Shown: positions 13,101 through 19,379 of the stretch, in pieces | How positions within the stretch are numbered: position 1 is the stretch's first letter | Layout: the number at the start of each line of letters is the position of its first letter | Assembly: GCA_024742665.1 (NCBI GenBank) | Contig: JANSYA010000003.1 | Span: 1-64,000, forward strand | DNA length: 64,000 nucleotides | Direction of reading: 5' to 3' | From: a bacterium | Lineage (GTDB): Bacteria > Spirochaetota > Leptospiria > Leptospirales > Leptonemataceae | The notes under the pieces: model-generated | What the model was told of the DNA's origin: nothing | Seen by the model: the letters and a program-made list of their open reading frames with translations, nothing else | Database searches by the model: none | Translations under genes and position numbers: made by a program

Positions 13101-16100
13101 GGTCGTACAGCCTGGAATCGAAGCCGGGAATGGTTTCAATCTCCTGCATATGATGCAGCACTTCCGATAGAGCGTTGGTCGTACTTAATAATTCGTTGGC
13201 GATGATTTCTTTCGCGTTCGGATCGTTTAAGACCTTAAAGTCCAGATAGGCCTGGCGATAGACATCCCGGGCCGCGTCCAGTCTGGTCTTCGCCGCCGCC
13301 AGAGTCACGCCGGCCAGGCGCACCTCTTCTTTTTCAACGTAGACGCGATCGAGCATCTCCGGAATCGTCTCGTCGCCCGCCTGGGCTTCTAAGGCGTCGA
13401 TCTCAGCGCGCAGTCCCGTAAAATCGAATTCCTGAACCAAGGCCGTGACTTCGCCCCCGAGGGCGTTCGCGCCGCCCGCCAGCACCGTCCAGCGCTGGTC
13501 CAGCTCGCTCGCCGCCGCGCCCTGGTCCATCTGCGCGCGATAATAAATCAGCTTATCGCGCAAAATTTTCAGGCGATGCGTTTCGCGCGCGCTTTCGTCT
13601 GGAACGTACGCCGCTAAATGCGCGTCAATCGCGGCGACGTGCGCGTCGACTTCCCCCGCATTGCCCGCGCGATTCCCGGGATCATAGCCGGCCAGCAGGG
13701 CCGCCTCGGCGTTCAGCGCGGGTTCGCGCGCGTCGAGTAAAGCCCGGGCTTCGGCCGCGAAAGCAGGATCGAAGCTCCGGTCGCCCTTCAATACATAGTA
13801 CGCCGTTTCGCGAATATCAGAGCGCAGTTCGGCCACGTCGGCGCGCTCCTGCGTCACCTGGGCCATCTCCAGTCCGCTCCCGAAGCGATTCGCCAGGTCC
13901 GCGTAGCGCTTCACCGCCTCCGCCCGCTCGAAGCGCTTCGCCAGATAATTGCGTTCGCGGCGCAGCAGCTCCCACTCGTACTCGGCGTCGGTCATCAGGT
14001 ACGGATCGTTTTCGTTGTCCGTCAGATAGTAGCCGGCCAGGCCTTCGTTAAAATAATTCGTAACGACAGTCTTGAGTCGCGCTTCGCGGTCGGTCGTGCC
14101 GGGCAGATAGGCCGCGATGTCGGCTTTGATCTGCGTCAGGCGATCGGCGTCGTTGACGGCGGTGCGCGTGCGAAAATAAATTTCGCGCAGCTCGCGCCGA
14201 TGTTCGTCGTACTTCGAGTCCAGACCGTCTATCGTTTCGAGCAATGCGTCCAGATCGCCCGCGGCGTCGGCGTCGAAGACGGCCGTGTCGTTTAAGTCCG
14301 CGGCGCGCTCCGTAAACAGCGCATTGCGTTCGATTAAGGACTCCATGTCCCGGCGATACAGAACGAAGTCTTCGCCCCGGGCGTTCATCAAATCACCCAG
14401 CTCGCTCTGAAAATTCGCGTCCGAAAGACCCGCCACGGTCGCCGCCAGATCCCCGGCGTACGCCCGGCGATCGTTTAACAGTCCGGTGAAATTCCCGTCG
14501 CCGTGCATATTGTCCGTCAGCACGCCTTCGACGCCGGTCAGCATCGTCGTAAACGAAGTGATCGCCGTGTCGTGAATATCGCGCTGGTCGATATAAAAAT
14601 CCAGCAGGTCCGCGTCGTTGCGGTGGGTCCCGGCGCCCGGCTGCGCGCTGAGCTCCGCCAGCTCCGCGAAATAACGATACGCGTCTTTGGCTTCGGCGAG
14701 CGCCGCGCCGCCGCCGAGCACCATGTCGCCGATCTGACCGAGAGTCGCGTCGCGCCGTTCGCGCTCCTCGGTGATAAAGCGCGCCAGCTCGTCTTCGGCC
14801 TCCGTCCGCGACTGCGCGAACTCGGCGAATTTCGCCTCCCACGCTTCCCGGCCCTCGCGAATCTGTTCTTCAGTTTCTCCAAGCCATTCCGTGCGACGCG
14901 CTTTTAATTTTTCGTGCTGGGCCTCCCAGATCGCTTCGCCTTCTTCGCGGCTGCGATTGCTCGACTCCAGCCAGGCCAGCCGTCGCCGGTACAGATCTTC
15001 TTCCGCCCGATCCCAGCGGTCCAGTCCCGCCGTAATTACGACTTCCATCTTCGTCTGCCAGTCCCCGGCGATGTCGTCGATGATTTCGGCGGAGCCCGGG
15101 CCGTCCAGGGCCGACTGGGTTTCAGCCTGGGCCGCGTCCAGCTGATCGTCGATCCCGGCCAGGTCCGCTTCGGTCGCTGCCATGATCTCTTCGCCCACGG
15201 CGTCGGCGCTGTTTTGTTCGGCGAAGAGCCGCGCGCTCAAATCGTCGGCGCGACGCTCGGCCACGTAGTCGTTGCGCGCCCTTAAAATATAAAAATTATC
15301 GCGAAACTCAAACTCGGTAAGAATCTCCCGCTCGACGCGCTCCAGCTCGTCACGAAAGGCCGTCAGTTCCGCCCCGCTCAAACCGGCGTTCGCCGCCCGC
15401 ACCGCGTCCAGCTCGCCTGTAAGCTGCGTATCGAAAGCGCCGCCGTGGGGCGCCATCGCCGCGTCCATGGCCGCGTCCCAGGCCGCCAGATCGATGTCGG
15501 TCTGCCCCGCGAACTGCGCTTCGACGTCGGCGATCACGGCCGCGAATACGTCATCGCCGATCTGATCGACGCTCGCTTCGATATCGTCGCCGCTCGCGCG
15601 AAAGGCTCCGCGCTGTTCGTATAGATAGTCTTCGGCTTCCTGCTCCCAGACCAGGGCCGCGGCTTCCAGCTGCGCCCGGGCCAGGTCTTTCTCAAACTCT
15701 TTCTGATCGTCATCTAAGGATTCGTTGCCGTCGATCGCTTCGAATTCGTCCCTGAGGCTTTCGTAGGCGTCTTCTTCCCACTGCACGAATTCGCTGGCGA
15801 TGCCCAGCTCCATATAATTCGTCCAGGCGTCGGCGTCATCCAGGCGATTCGCCCGATCGCGGTAACGCTCCACGTCGTTTTGCGTTTCGTCGAAATCGCG
15901 AAAGACCGGCTGCGCCGACAGCGCCGAACCCGGAGCAAGTGGAGCGATCACGCCCGAGTATACAAACGAAACCAGAGCGACGATCGCCGTGCTCTTCATG
16001 AAGCGCGAAAAATTGCGCAGAGCCCGGCGCTCCCGCTCCGGATCTTTTTGCGCGCGCCGCGCGAAGCGGTTGCCGCGAAAGGCCGGCGGCTGCGGCGGCG

Positions 16101-16239
16101 AAATTCGCGCGGGATCCCATTGTTTCGCGAGCTTCGCGATTCGAAAGCGCATATCAGGTGCCGCGGCTTCGGGCGCGCCCGGGTGAGCCGCGGCGGCCGG
16201 CGCAGATTTTTCAGACGGGGAATCGATAGCAGGAATCAT
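1120..16239 (-). CDS. Giant 5039-residue leptospiral-type structural protein
   Basis: One uninterrupted frame of 5039 codons. The ATG at 16237-16239 has an AG-rich Shine-Dalgarno (GGAGAGG, 16244-16250). Residues 1-80 are basic and proline-rich; a signal-like hydrophobic helix starts at Met81 (VALVSFVYSGVIAPL), so export with a long cytoplasmic leader, or a start at Met81, is possible. About residues 110-3300 are charged and helical (E, D, A, R, Y-rich; W-E-A-K/R type coiled-coil blocks near 430-500). A long hydrophobic patch lies at about 3365-3460, a second W-E-rich coiled coil at about 3700-3800, and the last ~600 residues are glycine/alanine-rich and partly hydrophobic, ending VNDRVLFGARQ. 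Size and layout recall the leptospiral 'Lepto_longest' family (TIGR04388); I could not check this. Codon use shifts inside the gene. Role unknown; a surface or toxin-like giant protein is an inference. Confidence 0.8.
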   Translation of the reverse strand: MIPAIDSPSEKSAPAAAAHPGAPEAAAPDMRFRIAKLAKQWDPARISPPQPPAFRGNRFARRAQKDPERERRALRNFSRFMKSTAIVALVSFVYSGVIAPLAPGSALSAQPVFRDFDETQNDVERYRDRANRLDDADAWTNYMELGIASEFVQWEEDAYESLRDEFEAIDGNESLDDDQKEFEKDLARAQLEAAALVWEQEAEDYLYEQRGAFRASGDDIEASVDQIGDDVFAAVIADVEAQFAGQTDIDLAAWDAAMDAAMAPHGGAFDTQLTGELDAVRAANAGLSGAELTAFRDELERVEREILTEFEFRDNFYILRARNDYVAERRADDLSARLFAEQNSADAVGEEIMAATEADLAGIDDQLDAAQAETQSALDGPGSAEIIDDIAGDWQTKMEVVITAGLDRWDRAEEDLYRRRLAWLESSNRSREEGEAIWEAQHEKLKARRTEWLGETEEQIREGREAWEAKFAEFAQSRTEAEDELARFITEERERRDATLGQIGDMVLGGGAALAEAKDAYRYFAELAELSAQPGAGTHRNDADLLDFYIDQRDIHDTAITSFTTMLTGVEGVLTDNMHGDGNFTGLLNDRRAYAGDLAATVAGLSDANFQSELGDLMNARGEDFVLYRRDMESLIERNALFTERAADLNDTAVFDADAAGDLDALLETIDGLDSKYDEHRRELREIYFRTRTAVNDADRLTQIKADIAAYLPGTTDREARLKTVVTNYFNEGLAGYYLTDNENDPYLMTDAEYEWELLRRERNYLAKRFERAEAVKRYADLANRFGSGLEMAQVTQERADVAELRSDIRETAYYVLKGDRSFDPAFAAEARALLDAREPALNAEAALLAGYDPGNRAGNAGEVDAHVAAIDAHLAAYVPDESARETHRLKILRDKLIYYRAQMDQGAAASELDQRWTVLAGGANALGGEVTALVQEFDFTGLRAEIDALEAQAGDETIPEMLDRVYVEKEEVRLAGVTLAAAKTRLDAARDVYRQAYLDFKVLNDPNAKEIIANELLSTTNALSEVLHHMQEIETIPGFDSRLYDPTTKKRIEYLYGVQQRAQAQDSIAFTDALSDAVLGLDASKLRLQNLEAALASESADANLDGQSARDIANFFISGELQFTDSVSASESFRSQPAVLSALATLKSLSSELTVLESDLSQAIADGDPAAEIEILRARVSQNEEGIRRKAEEMIAGIRGEERARRDATLRMLDFRDGGDNPLHDLADLRENLQSDLESAADDLQSLGESAAATIETYLNANRDQDFATLLAGLNAQIAGLTRNLSPGDGYAQIAAPPAALADYARYDIARRWLLDNRAAIDRANAAPDEYDRRTRAEKWDALLAAVDDQAEDAAYQAAFQAALPNDAGDAWVLNFRTHRTALAGRVAAVLSAPDVSLAYSALDEADRRILNSYGMNAAVSGGAADLRRALEFTEEQLENDLAALNENFQTIFLREREIEIGNDLSDMQRDYALAANRYAADQGERNILSDDRDALDAEIAALAPVGDPVLEARRDQIDARLAILDARLAADRPALENLEDQVRLRQRELGEIRAPGSSNGLTAYASASTGVARTTLGMREWGLRLLENVDRDPVTRPDQNAAGVDAATPVEVLKAAIGMFETDRQGEIVRDSSGAPQLTQEFIDLGISDPAVDLGQVFAGDLRASQLEAMAERLLAYRDDGRALSPEVSAAVALIESDLYQLIAARRMIDERFATGDAIVAASEASIAEAQAIQNKLSQIAGLEAAIQDALTNARAQGFDEGQAVLAVLEERGNAELLYLFDGYNVDPATGALSVDTVVHAAGSERLGDLRRLADRFRVSQEEQRLAEIVGAYADAGLEFLIRLETNPGTLPLDQADFLAAYAAEVDGSDVIAQINAISETDFRTQLWSYVDGMAPGKSLFKSEIAGVLRANPGDEAGLKAAVLAALNGLQTRIDDTLTIELGRSDAIIDRDRDLEVESSVAALITQYATRGTDARAALLPGVAAVNDADSVADAKTALSALIAGLSAPVAGATAAFAGIKRELTRLVDESAAADAASLKAELTDALNALEDPAAADTLTIEGELYLREMKIAQGVSDNVDSYEADDYPEELREFVLVRAHTLAKERYADYLALKNSGLAEERAAASLNLTGLMGDFARNLLLRDFADYRGANDYTAKIAAARAGDEGPYSIGQYLSEYLDSANSDGSLLPRGGADLVEDLALREYQRIAAAQTAAGGGTAGLASLDESEYFADYRAYLLLAKIEDHLGAGYDHAASGASEADRRTAFTAAFENFLDDATYAIGGESVRDRLLNSAQIDALFQTAFARYEEGADLDQYIPAALDTRRFENRLADAPTDPADLVPAELLAIAGYDSLDYRQLAYAADAQYGKALAQFEAARQLEADTLSGRVELSGVGLNFSDVELDQIIDRAGHSALSAGDRSLVRTMLRVRATEMYTSATGGEALTILRNDRAFRSHYGDAAAERSYELFAAENARAIGGVEAKFFAALNAPETDDRLLESAQRERGDLLRAVIERSRGATTAYYSGESAEIQTAIDSLSAVLFASGAADERFSSEEQAALLARAADFETHANYQADRELISSGVFEELEGQLRAAVNRSPDASLREYVSANPNSALRAYAEQLYVSAGSQGGLSAPAATAMAGHPALAAAIDQAIEGMQPRYREVMLAEQSIISRFLEEFLESDQERRHIRDMLRDPSLSHPDQGLALHHDSAKTLALTTARKQGSVDALLRSIEEHGRYFANLAEEQSREIAVSREVKGFGELKGNETNFEDSRFAQYRTYAGTEREHQAEEWQRYSDAGGTDSFEQWSKGRFLEVEDMGIADVEALLNGDYDAVLTSDDEAALISQRVENGTDTATTTDDETVDVRKVRTVGQINTMTFASSAEEMRYTYFANLANNYMEAATQLNASLNSVWTAGALADAREAASGANDVRAAVKASYDPQAAGPAAAGELDILISEKTAATAQLANYGETQLGQAQNEISQLKQGYAQASQEYADAARRKQLDGIKLIEYAQSTFTDALNELEGANIEMEAAEIASNTERNQYDTLMSQYTDQLNELSGYFRSWQAAESEKEKRLAVLDYANTPYLETGETEEASGAQNQYDAALAAMENANDRLQDAAFNVQTEDRIDDFAAIVTGLEAGDTYAPLDASEQGELAELRDRKFREYEPLDAAEETRLTELMHREMHERYGDLIVARAEHIKHTMRMVRVEKAAAIIKSEIEEKRLIAADKERQFEDALTNNFGAAVPTQAGMTQERAEQARMAVYQRLVNKIESGQTLYDEFRGWYYGSGSWMPQYGGVVSSAVINGGNLNPIGAAASFELATGGAQTLGMNAADAENFAIWQSNGGQLSEYTQFQASYFGYLMSLMQLDSATISLGITLASMTPLIGLGYAIVSSGAVLMAQGMTMLATVVGATEGLRLIQQGVTQMTIGYSQVTLATTMIASATLTQMFAGLNSVFAGTAAYNAAGNGSVNEVRKKEQEYEQAQSELDYLTKVPDLDTLKDRYKQYGANNDDPEDDTYDLYNLSDEDLIYLLEMVGGTENFAGATLTAEQRSEALDITGKQNTVEYRDSAGRRYDPTTGTATQPAPLENGSYGGYTRVLVQGHDRADKSYQYFQIIDETADSQIAYDMGEVLDSMLNHGNTLREDRKNEYISAGNAAATTDSTFVYRERDATYQQLFEDATNRTDGGREFAGYRTTFTDYAGNQNEVFEQELQQRVQVQTAEWNLREQELNDRYADWEARMNTILSKGQSNWGNSENLFLQERREWERKMAEDRADAEGIWATRVAEHGNRKADWEADIRNQITEGNVEETLTTAVDDMNAQITTMNANMGTNLETQDRNALIAQAIDEIRRDEPSEAEKLKKLNESIEKFNTNVSISQLSGTNLGKGLGKITGEYRETMRKQRHDMQVYANAKIFEQYQLLVDDLLEQIRAQNRATEARTTADAAAEGFLKQGAIFVKTDSNGKSFAVVNEFVGFDGETAIQEEQARAGAMHGLRGTGAEPSAFDNSAIVKFLESADSIQVASFFDYQRKAFQVVSERIMGSGTGEERQATFQPNETVHGRLGVWIGRPADQQVAQGLIEAAAGSYHDDQEGLRHVARSATGYGELGASTVRPSQLGVGFYTQLWYYGQQMDRRQAETIDSVFQGGLLETGVAKYYNTYNPFVSIATTYNHFKNQRELHGAKSGALWAGEGAKILKGVGASAGGAVGLVAGGIKVRDNGNVDYKLTTRDAVGAIPILGGFVAAGMDFDEDGNQRRGGLRWNPRAMGAATADLMKMVPVYGALPAEYIKRQTVREHSSYDQDGRGDTVGQWVVNVWNGALGALALQRAMEDAEKSEAAEGEASKGETRAAEAEAAEAHAADQANRANQQHQAADVARGAGYVNRRGAAAQRFGAHLRNQFVGGVTLGLNNGKAGFGSYLMNAAFGVGAERVGNFFSADHNGNRWNWETTEQRRGRAGEALFDALKGQNAERSQVLIDYLFPGKDVTYEGIIAAQQQDTPAITGQTAGKMIQAILQHNGMRITPEMSERIFSDTNTEASLAGGVSMNSLLEMAEGQLGRAPDLPGDDELKQLVGDEDRRMLSLTSGSAQDDFDYTYRYAKLGAASQRIRSLRAKYRTARNSHVAKTMEPRIRAEVDQQFGAGTYDAALKQTGEGKDAYSVAGGWLNSTAMAAEKYLNNEGSPLKSLLGAVGTLSGAAGVASPFAFASQAGESAVQNAYAAHEVARDALSPEAFAAYNIEQNRQVALVRAGINYAEFVGSTAGTIATGPVFGMAGTMLRASRAGMLLARSGQMFGAAAGRAATAASVYSSYGVRVGSRIAQATAREIPQIVRVAGQQAARSSQYYSRLAAGAARQYATAGINAARFAGQNAMGGARYYGSALANMPYAAQHLSGAIGGTLNASLNLARNEEANFGNTATAFLSGYAVGFAGSRIAGLKRFSSADKFLLGAGLGLASDFSAQSAERVLGLTTTNRYDYTRLTLGAAGGSLSTGIPAVLGSGAGVGYIEFALGKWPSVFSSLVNDRVLFGARQ

Positions 16240-17080
16240 CCAACCTCTCCGATGCGTGTTTGTAAGTCACGAGCGGCGAAAGCCCGGCTCGTAATGTTTG
16301 CGTTTGGGATTGTTCGAAAGCGTAAGCTTTCCTGTAGAACGAAATAAAAGCAGGCGTGGGCGCGGCCGGGCGGGCCGCCGAAATCAATAGTGGCGAGGTG
16401 CGGAGGGCGGAAACAGGACGTGGGTCGATCAGGCGAACCATGTCCTCCCCTCCCTGGTAACCCTGGCGCAGGGCGTGGTACGCAAACTGAACCAGCAGCG
16501 GCGCCGGCGAAGAGCGACGAACGGAGCCCTGCTCGTTGCGCTCCGTCCCGGCCAGGGAATGCGGCCGGGGCCTGGCGACGATCGGCAGCGGCGGACTCAT
16601 AGCCCCGGCGAAAGAGCAGGCACCGTCCCCCACTGCCGCAGCAGCAGGCCAGAGGCAGCGCGACCGCAGAGTGGCCGCCGGGCGGGTTCGAGCGGCGGAC
16701 GCCCGCGCCGCCTGCCTCTCCGCTCGAATTTCTTCGAGCATTGCTTCCGAGACGACGAATTCAGACCAGCCAGCAGGCGCCGGGCGTCCGGCATGGCCGG
16801 AATCGACGTCAGGCGCTGAACCGGTCATCTTGAATTCCGTCGGGGTGGAATCCGTCGGGGCAATGCCGGCAGCGCGAGCCGGACCGGCGGCCAGGGCGGC
16901 CTCCACTCCGTCGAGCTCCCGCTGGACCGTCGCGTGCAGACCGGAAGCCTCGTTTGCGAGATCCGCGTGTATAATAGAAGAAAGCGGTAAATCCTGTCGC
17001 TCGTCGGCCGCTGTAGCAGCAAGCGCCAGCCCCACCGGCAGGCTCAGGAACAGGGCGACTGTGATTCTGGTGCTCAGCAT
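16211..17080 (-). CDS. Exported protein of unknown function upstream of the giant gene
   Basis: The frame opens at 17110, but the second Met (17078-17080) directly precedes a good signal peptide (ITVALFLSLPVGLALA, cleavage after Ala), so I take that start, giving 289 residues. The mature part is rich in A, R and P with little predicted structure; no known domain is visible. Its 3' end overlaps the start of the giant gene by 29 bases in another frame, which suggests the two are co-transcribed and possibly translationally coupled. The middle part (about residues 140-190) has weak coding character, and a long opposite-strand frame overlaps it, so a frameshift or partial misreading cannot be excluded. 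Confidence 0.55.
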   Translation of the reverse strand: MLSTRITVALFLSLPVGLALAATAADERQDLPLSSIIHADLANEASGLHATVQRELDGVEAALAAGPARAAGIAPTDSTPTEFKMTGSAPDVDSGHAGRPAPAGWSEFVVSEAMLEEIRAERQAARASAARTRPAATLRSRCLWPAAAAVGDGACSFAGAMSPPLPIVARPRPHSLAGTERNEQGSVRRSSPAPLLVQFAYHALRQGYQGGEDMVRLIDPRPVSALRTSPLLISAARPAAPTPAFISFYRKAYAFEQSQTQTLRAGLSPLVTYKHASERLDDSCYRFPV

Positions 17081-17173
17081 GGGGACCCGACGGTGCTGAA
17101 ACACCGCCAATCTAACAGATCTTAAGAGACGGGGAAAGTGGCAAATATTTTATAGGAATCCAGGTTAAATATC

Positions 17174-17186
17174 ACTACCAGGTAGT
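17174..17186. promoter_or_regulatory. Operator-like palindrome between divergent genes
   Basis: A perfect inverted repeat, actacc-a-ggtagt, sits in the 164-base gap between the exported-protein/giant-gene unit (minus) and the MFS transporter (plus). A position between two divergent starts is typical of a repressor site acting on one or both. No regulator gene lies next to it, and no clear -35/-10 pair could be assigned. Confidence 0.35.
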
Positions 17187-17244
17187 AACACGCACTCAGG
17201 CTGTTTCCCCTTTACACGCCTCCGGCGCCGCTTCACCAAGCCCC

Positions 17245-18576
17245 ATGCCCGATCGCGCCGCCGCCACCGATTCCGATCCCGCTACCGGCCGCGCCCTGAT
17301 TCCGCTCCTGACCGTGAATATGATCGGAACCCTGGGCTTCAGCCTGGTGCTGCCCTTTCTGGTCTACATCGTCGATCGCTTCGGCGGCAACGAAGTCATC
17401 TACGGACTGCTGGGGGCGACCTATTCGTTCTTTCAGTTGTTCGGAGCGCCGACCCTGGGTCGCCTTTCAGATCGGCACGGCCGCCGTAAGATTTTGTTTA
17501 TCACCCAGGCCGGCACGCTCCTGAGCTGGGTCGTGCTGCTCGTCAGTCTGCTGTTGCCCGTCACGACCATCGTCGAAATCGATTCGCCGATTCTCGGCGG
17601 CTTCGTCCTGACAGTGCCGCTGCTGTTTTTGTTTCTGGCCCGGGCTCTGGACGGCACGACCGGCGGTAATATTTCGGTGGCGACAGCTTACGTCGTCGAT
17701 CTTTCCACAGACAAGACCCGCGCGCGCAATATGGGCCGCATGGCCCTTTCGACCAACCTGGGATTCATTCTGGGCCCGATGATCGCCGGGCTGCTCGGCG
17801 CGACCGTCTACGGGGAGAAGCTGCCCGTGCTCGCGGCGATTTTGATCTCGGTGATCGGCCTGGCTTTGATCGTATTTCTATTGCCCGAATCGCGGCCGAC
17901 GCCGCTCAAGGGTCCGCCCTGCCCTTCGCCCACCCGCCGCGTGCTCGGAGCCGAAACGCGCGACTGCTTCGATCATCGTCCGCAGCCCCGGACGATCCGC
18001 GACTTACTGAATATCAAGAACGTGCCCTTAATGCTCGGGCTCTACTTCTTTATCTTTTTCGCCTTCAACACGTACTACGGCGCCTTTCCCATGCACGCCG
18101 TAAAAGGCCTCGAATGGGATACAGCCGAACTCGGATTCTTTTTCTCGTTTGCGAGCGCCGCGCTGATCATCGTGCAGGGTCCGGTCCTCGGCTTTCTGAA
18201 TCAGCGCGTCGATTCGGTCGTCTTATTCGGCGCGGGGGCGCTCATCATGTTCTTCAGCTTCCTGGCCTACAGCCTGCCCGACGATCGCGCGGTGTACGCG
18301 GGAGCCTTGCTCTTCGCGATCGGCAACGGCATCATGTGGCCTTCGTTTATGGCGATGCTTGCGACCCTGGGGCCCGCCGATCAAAAAGGCGCGATCCAGG
18401 GACTGGCCGCGGGCACCGGCAGTCTGGCGAGCATCCTGGGCTTAATTCTCGGCGGCTTGATCTACTCGCAGTTTCAGAGCGCGACCTTTATCGCGGCGGG
18501 ATTCATCTTTCTGCCGTGCGTCGCCCTTGCTTTCTATTTGCCCCGGACGCAGCCGCAGGCAAATACAAGCGCATAA
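17245..18576 (+). CDS. MFS efflux transporter (TetA-like)
   Basis: A 443-residue, 12-helix major facilitator. The loop after helix 2 carries the family's motif A (GRLSDRHGRRKILF, about residues 73-86), and a loop near 150-165 carries conserved D, R and N residues (ATAYVVDLSTDKTRARNMGR) typical of the TetA/drug:H+ antiporter group (DHA1). This group exports small hydrophobic compounds with proton uptake; the substrate cannot be read from sequence. A central hydrophilic loop (about 215-250) separates the two halves. The gene reads away from the exported-protein gene. Its last codons are echoed downstream of the following toxin-antitoxin pair. Confidence 0.85.
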   Translation: MPDRAAATDSDPATGRALIPLLTVNMIGTLGFSLVLPFLVYIVDRFGGNEVIYGLLGATYSFFQLFGAPTLGRLSDRHGRRKILFITQAGTLLSWVVLLVSLLLPVTTIVEIDSPILGGFVLTVPLLFLFLARALDGTTGGNISVATAYVVDLSTDKTRARNMGRMALSTNLGFILGPMIAGLLGATVYGEKLPVLAAILISVIGLALIVFLLPESRPTPLKGPPCPSPTRRVLGAETRDCFDHRPQPRTIRDLLNIKNVPLMLGLYFFIFFAFNTYYGAFPMHAVKGLEWDTAELGFFFSFASAALIIVQGPVLGFLNQRVDSVVLFGAGALIMFFSFLAYSLPDDRAVYAGALLFAIGNGIMWPSFMAMLATLGPADQKGAIQGLAAGTGSLASILGLILGGLIYSQFQSATFIAAGFIFLPCVALAFYLPRTQPQANTSA

Positions 18577-18591
18577 GACAGGCGGCAGCCG
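18541..18591 (+). repeat. Direct repeat, left copy (end of MFS gene)
   Basis: These 51 bases cover the last 12 codons of the MFS gene and 15 bases beyond. They match 19236-19286 without gaps at 43 of 51 positions by my count. The two copies enclose the toxin-antitoxin pair. Confidence 0.75.
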
Positions 18592-18658
18592 TTGATTTCG
18601 CGCGGTCTACGCTGGTTTTCCGCTTGATTGTCGGACTGAATGCCTGTACTCTGATGGT

Positions 18659-18889
18659 ATGAGCCAGCTGGAAAACCTGACGCTCTCGGAAATCAAAGCT
18701 CTGGAACCGGAAGATCGGCTGAGTGCAATTAATGAAATCTGGGCGTCGATCGCGACAGACCAGCCGAACCCCGGCGTAAATGCGCATGAAAAGGCGCTCC
18801 TGGATGATGCCGCCCGCGAATTGCGCGATCAGCCTTCATCTGCAGCTGCCTGGGAAGAGTTCCGACCGCAGTTGGACGAATTGCTCTAA
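18659..18889 (+). CDS. Antitoxin of a ParE/RelE-type toxin-antitoxin pair
   Basis: A 76-residue acidic protein whose first half (LTLSEIKALEPEDRLSAI then EIWASI) matches the short helical 'putative addiction module component' family (PF09720/TIGR02574). Its C-terminal half ends in a W-EEF-RPQLDELL-like helix, as in these proteins. Such antitoxins bind and neutralise the toxin encoded just downstream and usually repress their own promoter. The toxin gene starts 10 bases after its stop. Assignment rests on pattern recognition of the family plus the partner. Confidence 0.85.
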   Translation: MSQLENLTLSEIKALEPEDRLSAINEIWASIATDQPNPGVNAHEKALLDDAARELRDQPSSAAAWEEFRPQLDELL

Positions 18890-18899
18890 TACCCACGGG

Positions 18900-19199
18900 A
18901 TGAAAAAGCGGATCATCCTCTCCGAACTTTCGCAGCGTCAGCTGACCGAAATCACCATCTGGTATAATTCACGCAGGGCCGGACTCGGCCCCGTTTTCCT
19001 GGCTTCTCTGGACCGAATCATGGAGCGAATCTCAAAATTCCCCGCGCAGTTTCCGATTTCATACCGCGACTATCGCCAGGCTCTGATGGACCGTTTCCCG
19101 TATCGCATATTCTATCGCGAAGAGCAGCAAGAGATTCAGATTCTGGCGGTCCTGCATGTCAGTCGCGATCACGATCCTTTCTTGAAGCGGATTCAATGA
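18900..19199 (+). CDS. ParE/RelE-superfamily toxin
   Basis: A 99-residue basic protein, start ATG at 18900 (MKKRIILSE). The frame is open further upstream but that part overlaps the antitoxin gene. It has the fold pattern of the family: a beta strand (RIILSE), two helices (QRQLTEITIWYN and LASLDRIMERISKFP), then strands with the conserved YR and FPYRIFYR segment and an end strand (ILAVLHVSRDHD). ParE members poison gyrase and RelE members cut mRNA on the ribosome; the sequence does not decide which, though the H-x-x-RD ending is typical of ParE-like proteins. Ten bases separate it from the antitoxin, so the two form an operon. Confidence 0.88.
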   Translation: MKKRIILSELSQRQLTEITIWYNSRRAGLGPVFLASLDRIMERISKFPAQFPISYRDYRQALMDRFPYRIFYREEQQEIQILAVLHVSRDHDPFLKRIQ

Positions 19200-19235
19200 C
19201 GAAGACCTGTTCGCTGATCGCGATCGACTGACTGG

Positions 19236-19286
19236 CCCCGGAGGCAGCCGCAGCCAAATGCAGACGCATAAGACCGGCGGCGTCCG
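19236..19286 (+). repeat. Direct repeat, right copy (echo of MFS gene end)
   Basis: Imperfect copy (43 of 51) of 18541-18591, lying 36 bases after the toxin stop. It is non-coding here. It keeps the gcataagac stretch that contains the MFS stop codon. Confidence 0.75.
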
Positions 19287-19322
19287 GTCCCTACAACCAA
19301 ACGCCGCCGATCCGATTCAAAC

Positions 19323-19351
19323 TCGCAGGTATACGCTGTATATACCTGCGA
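19323..19351. terminator. Hairpin between convergent toxin and SDR genes
   Basis: A perfect 11-bp stem (tcgcaggtata / tatacctgcga) with a 7-base loop lies between the ends of two convergent genes. There is no strong T-run, so it is either a weak or bidirectional terminator or an mRNA 3'-end stabiliser. Confidence 0.6.
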
Positions 19352-19379
19352 ATCCGAAAATCTATGTCGCGAAACTAAA

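Noticed and set aside
2893-16186. Many long frames opposite or out of phase with the giant gene (for example 4190-5011 plus, 5705-6343 minus)
   Set aside because: They are the expected shadows of a GC-rich coding strand: Arg/Ser/Ala-rich, with no ribosome sites or motifs.
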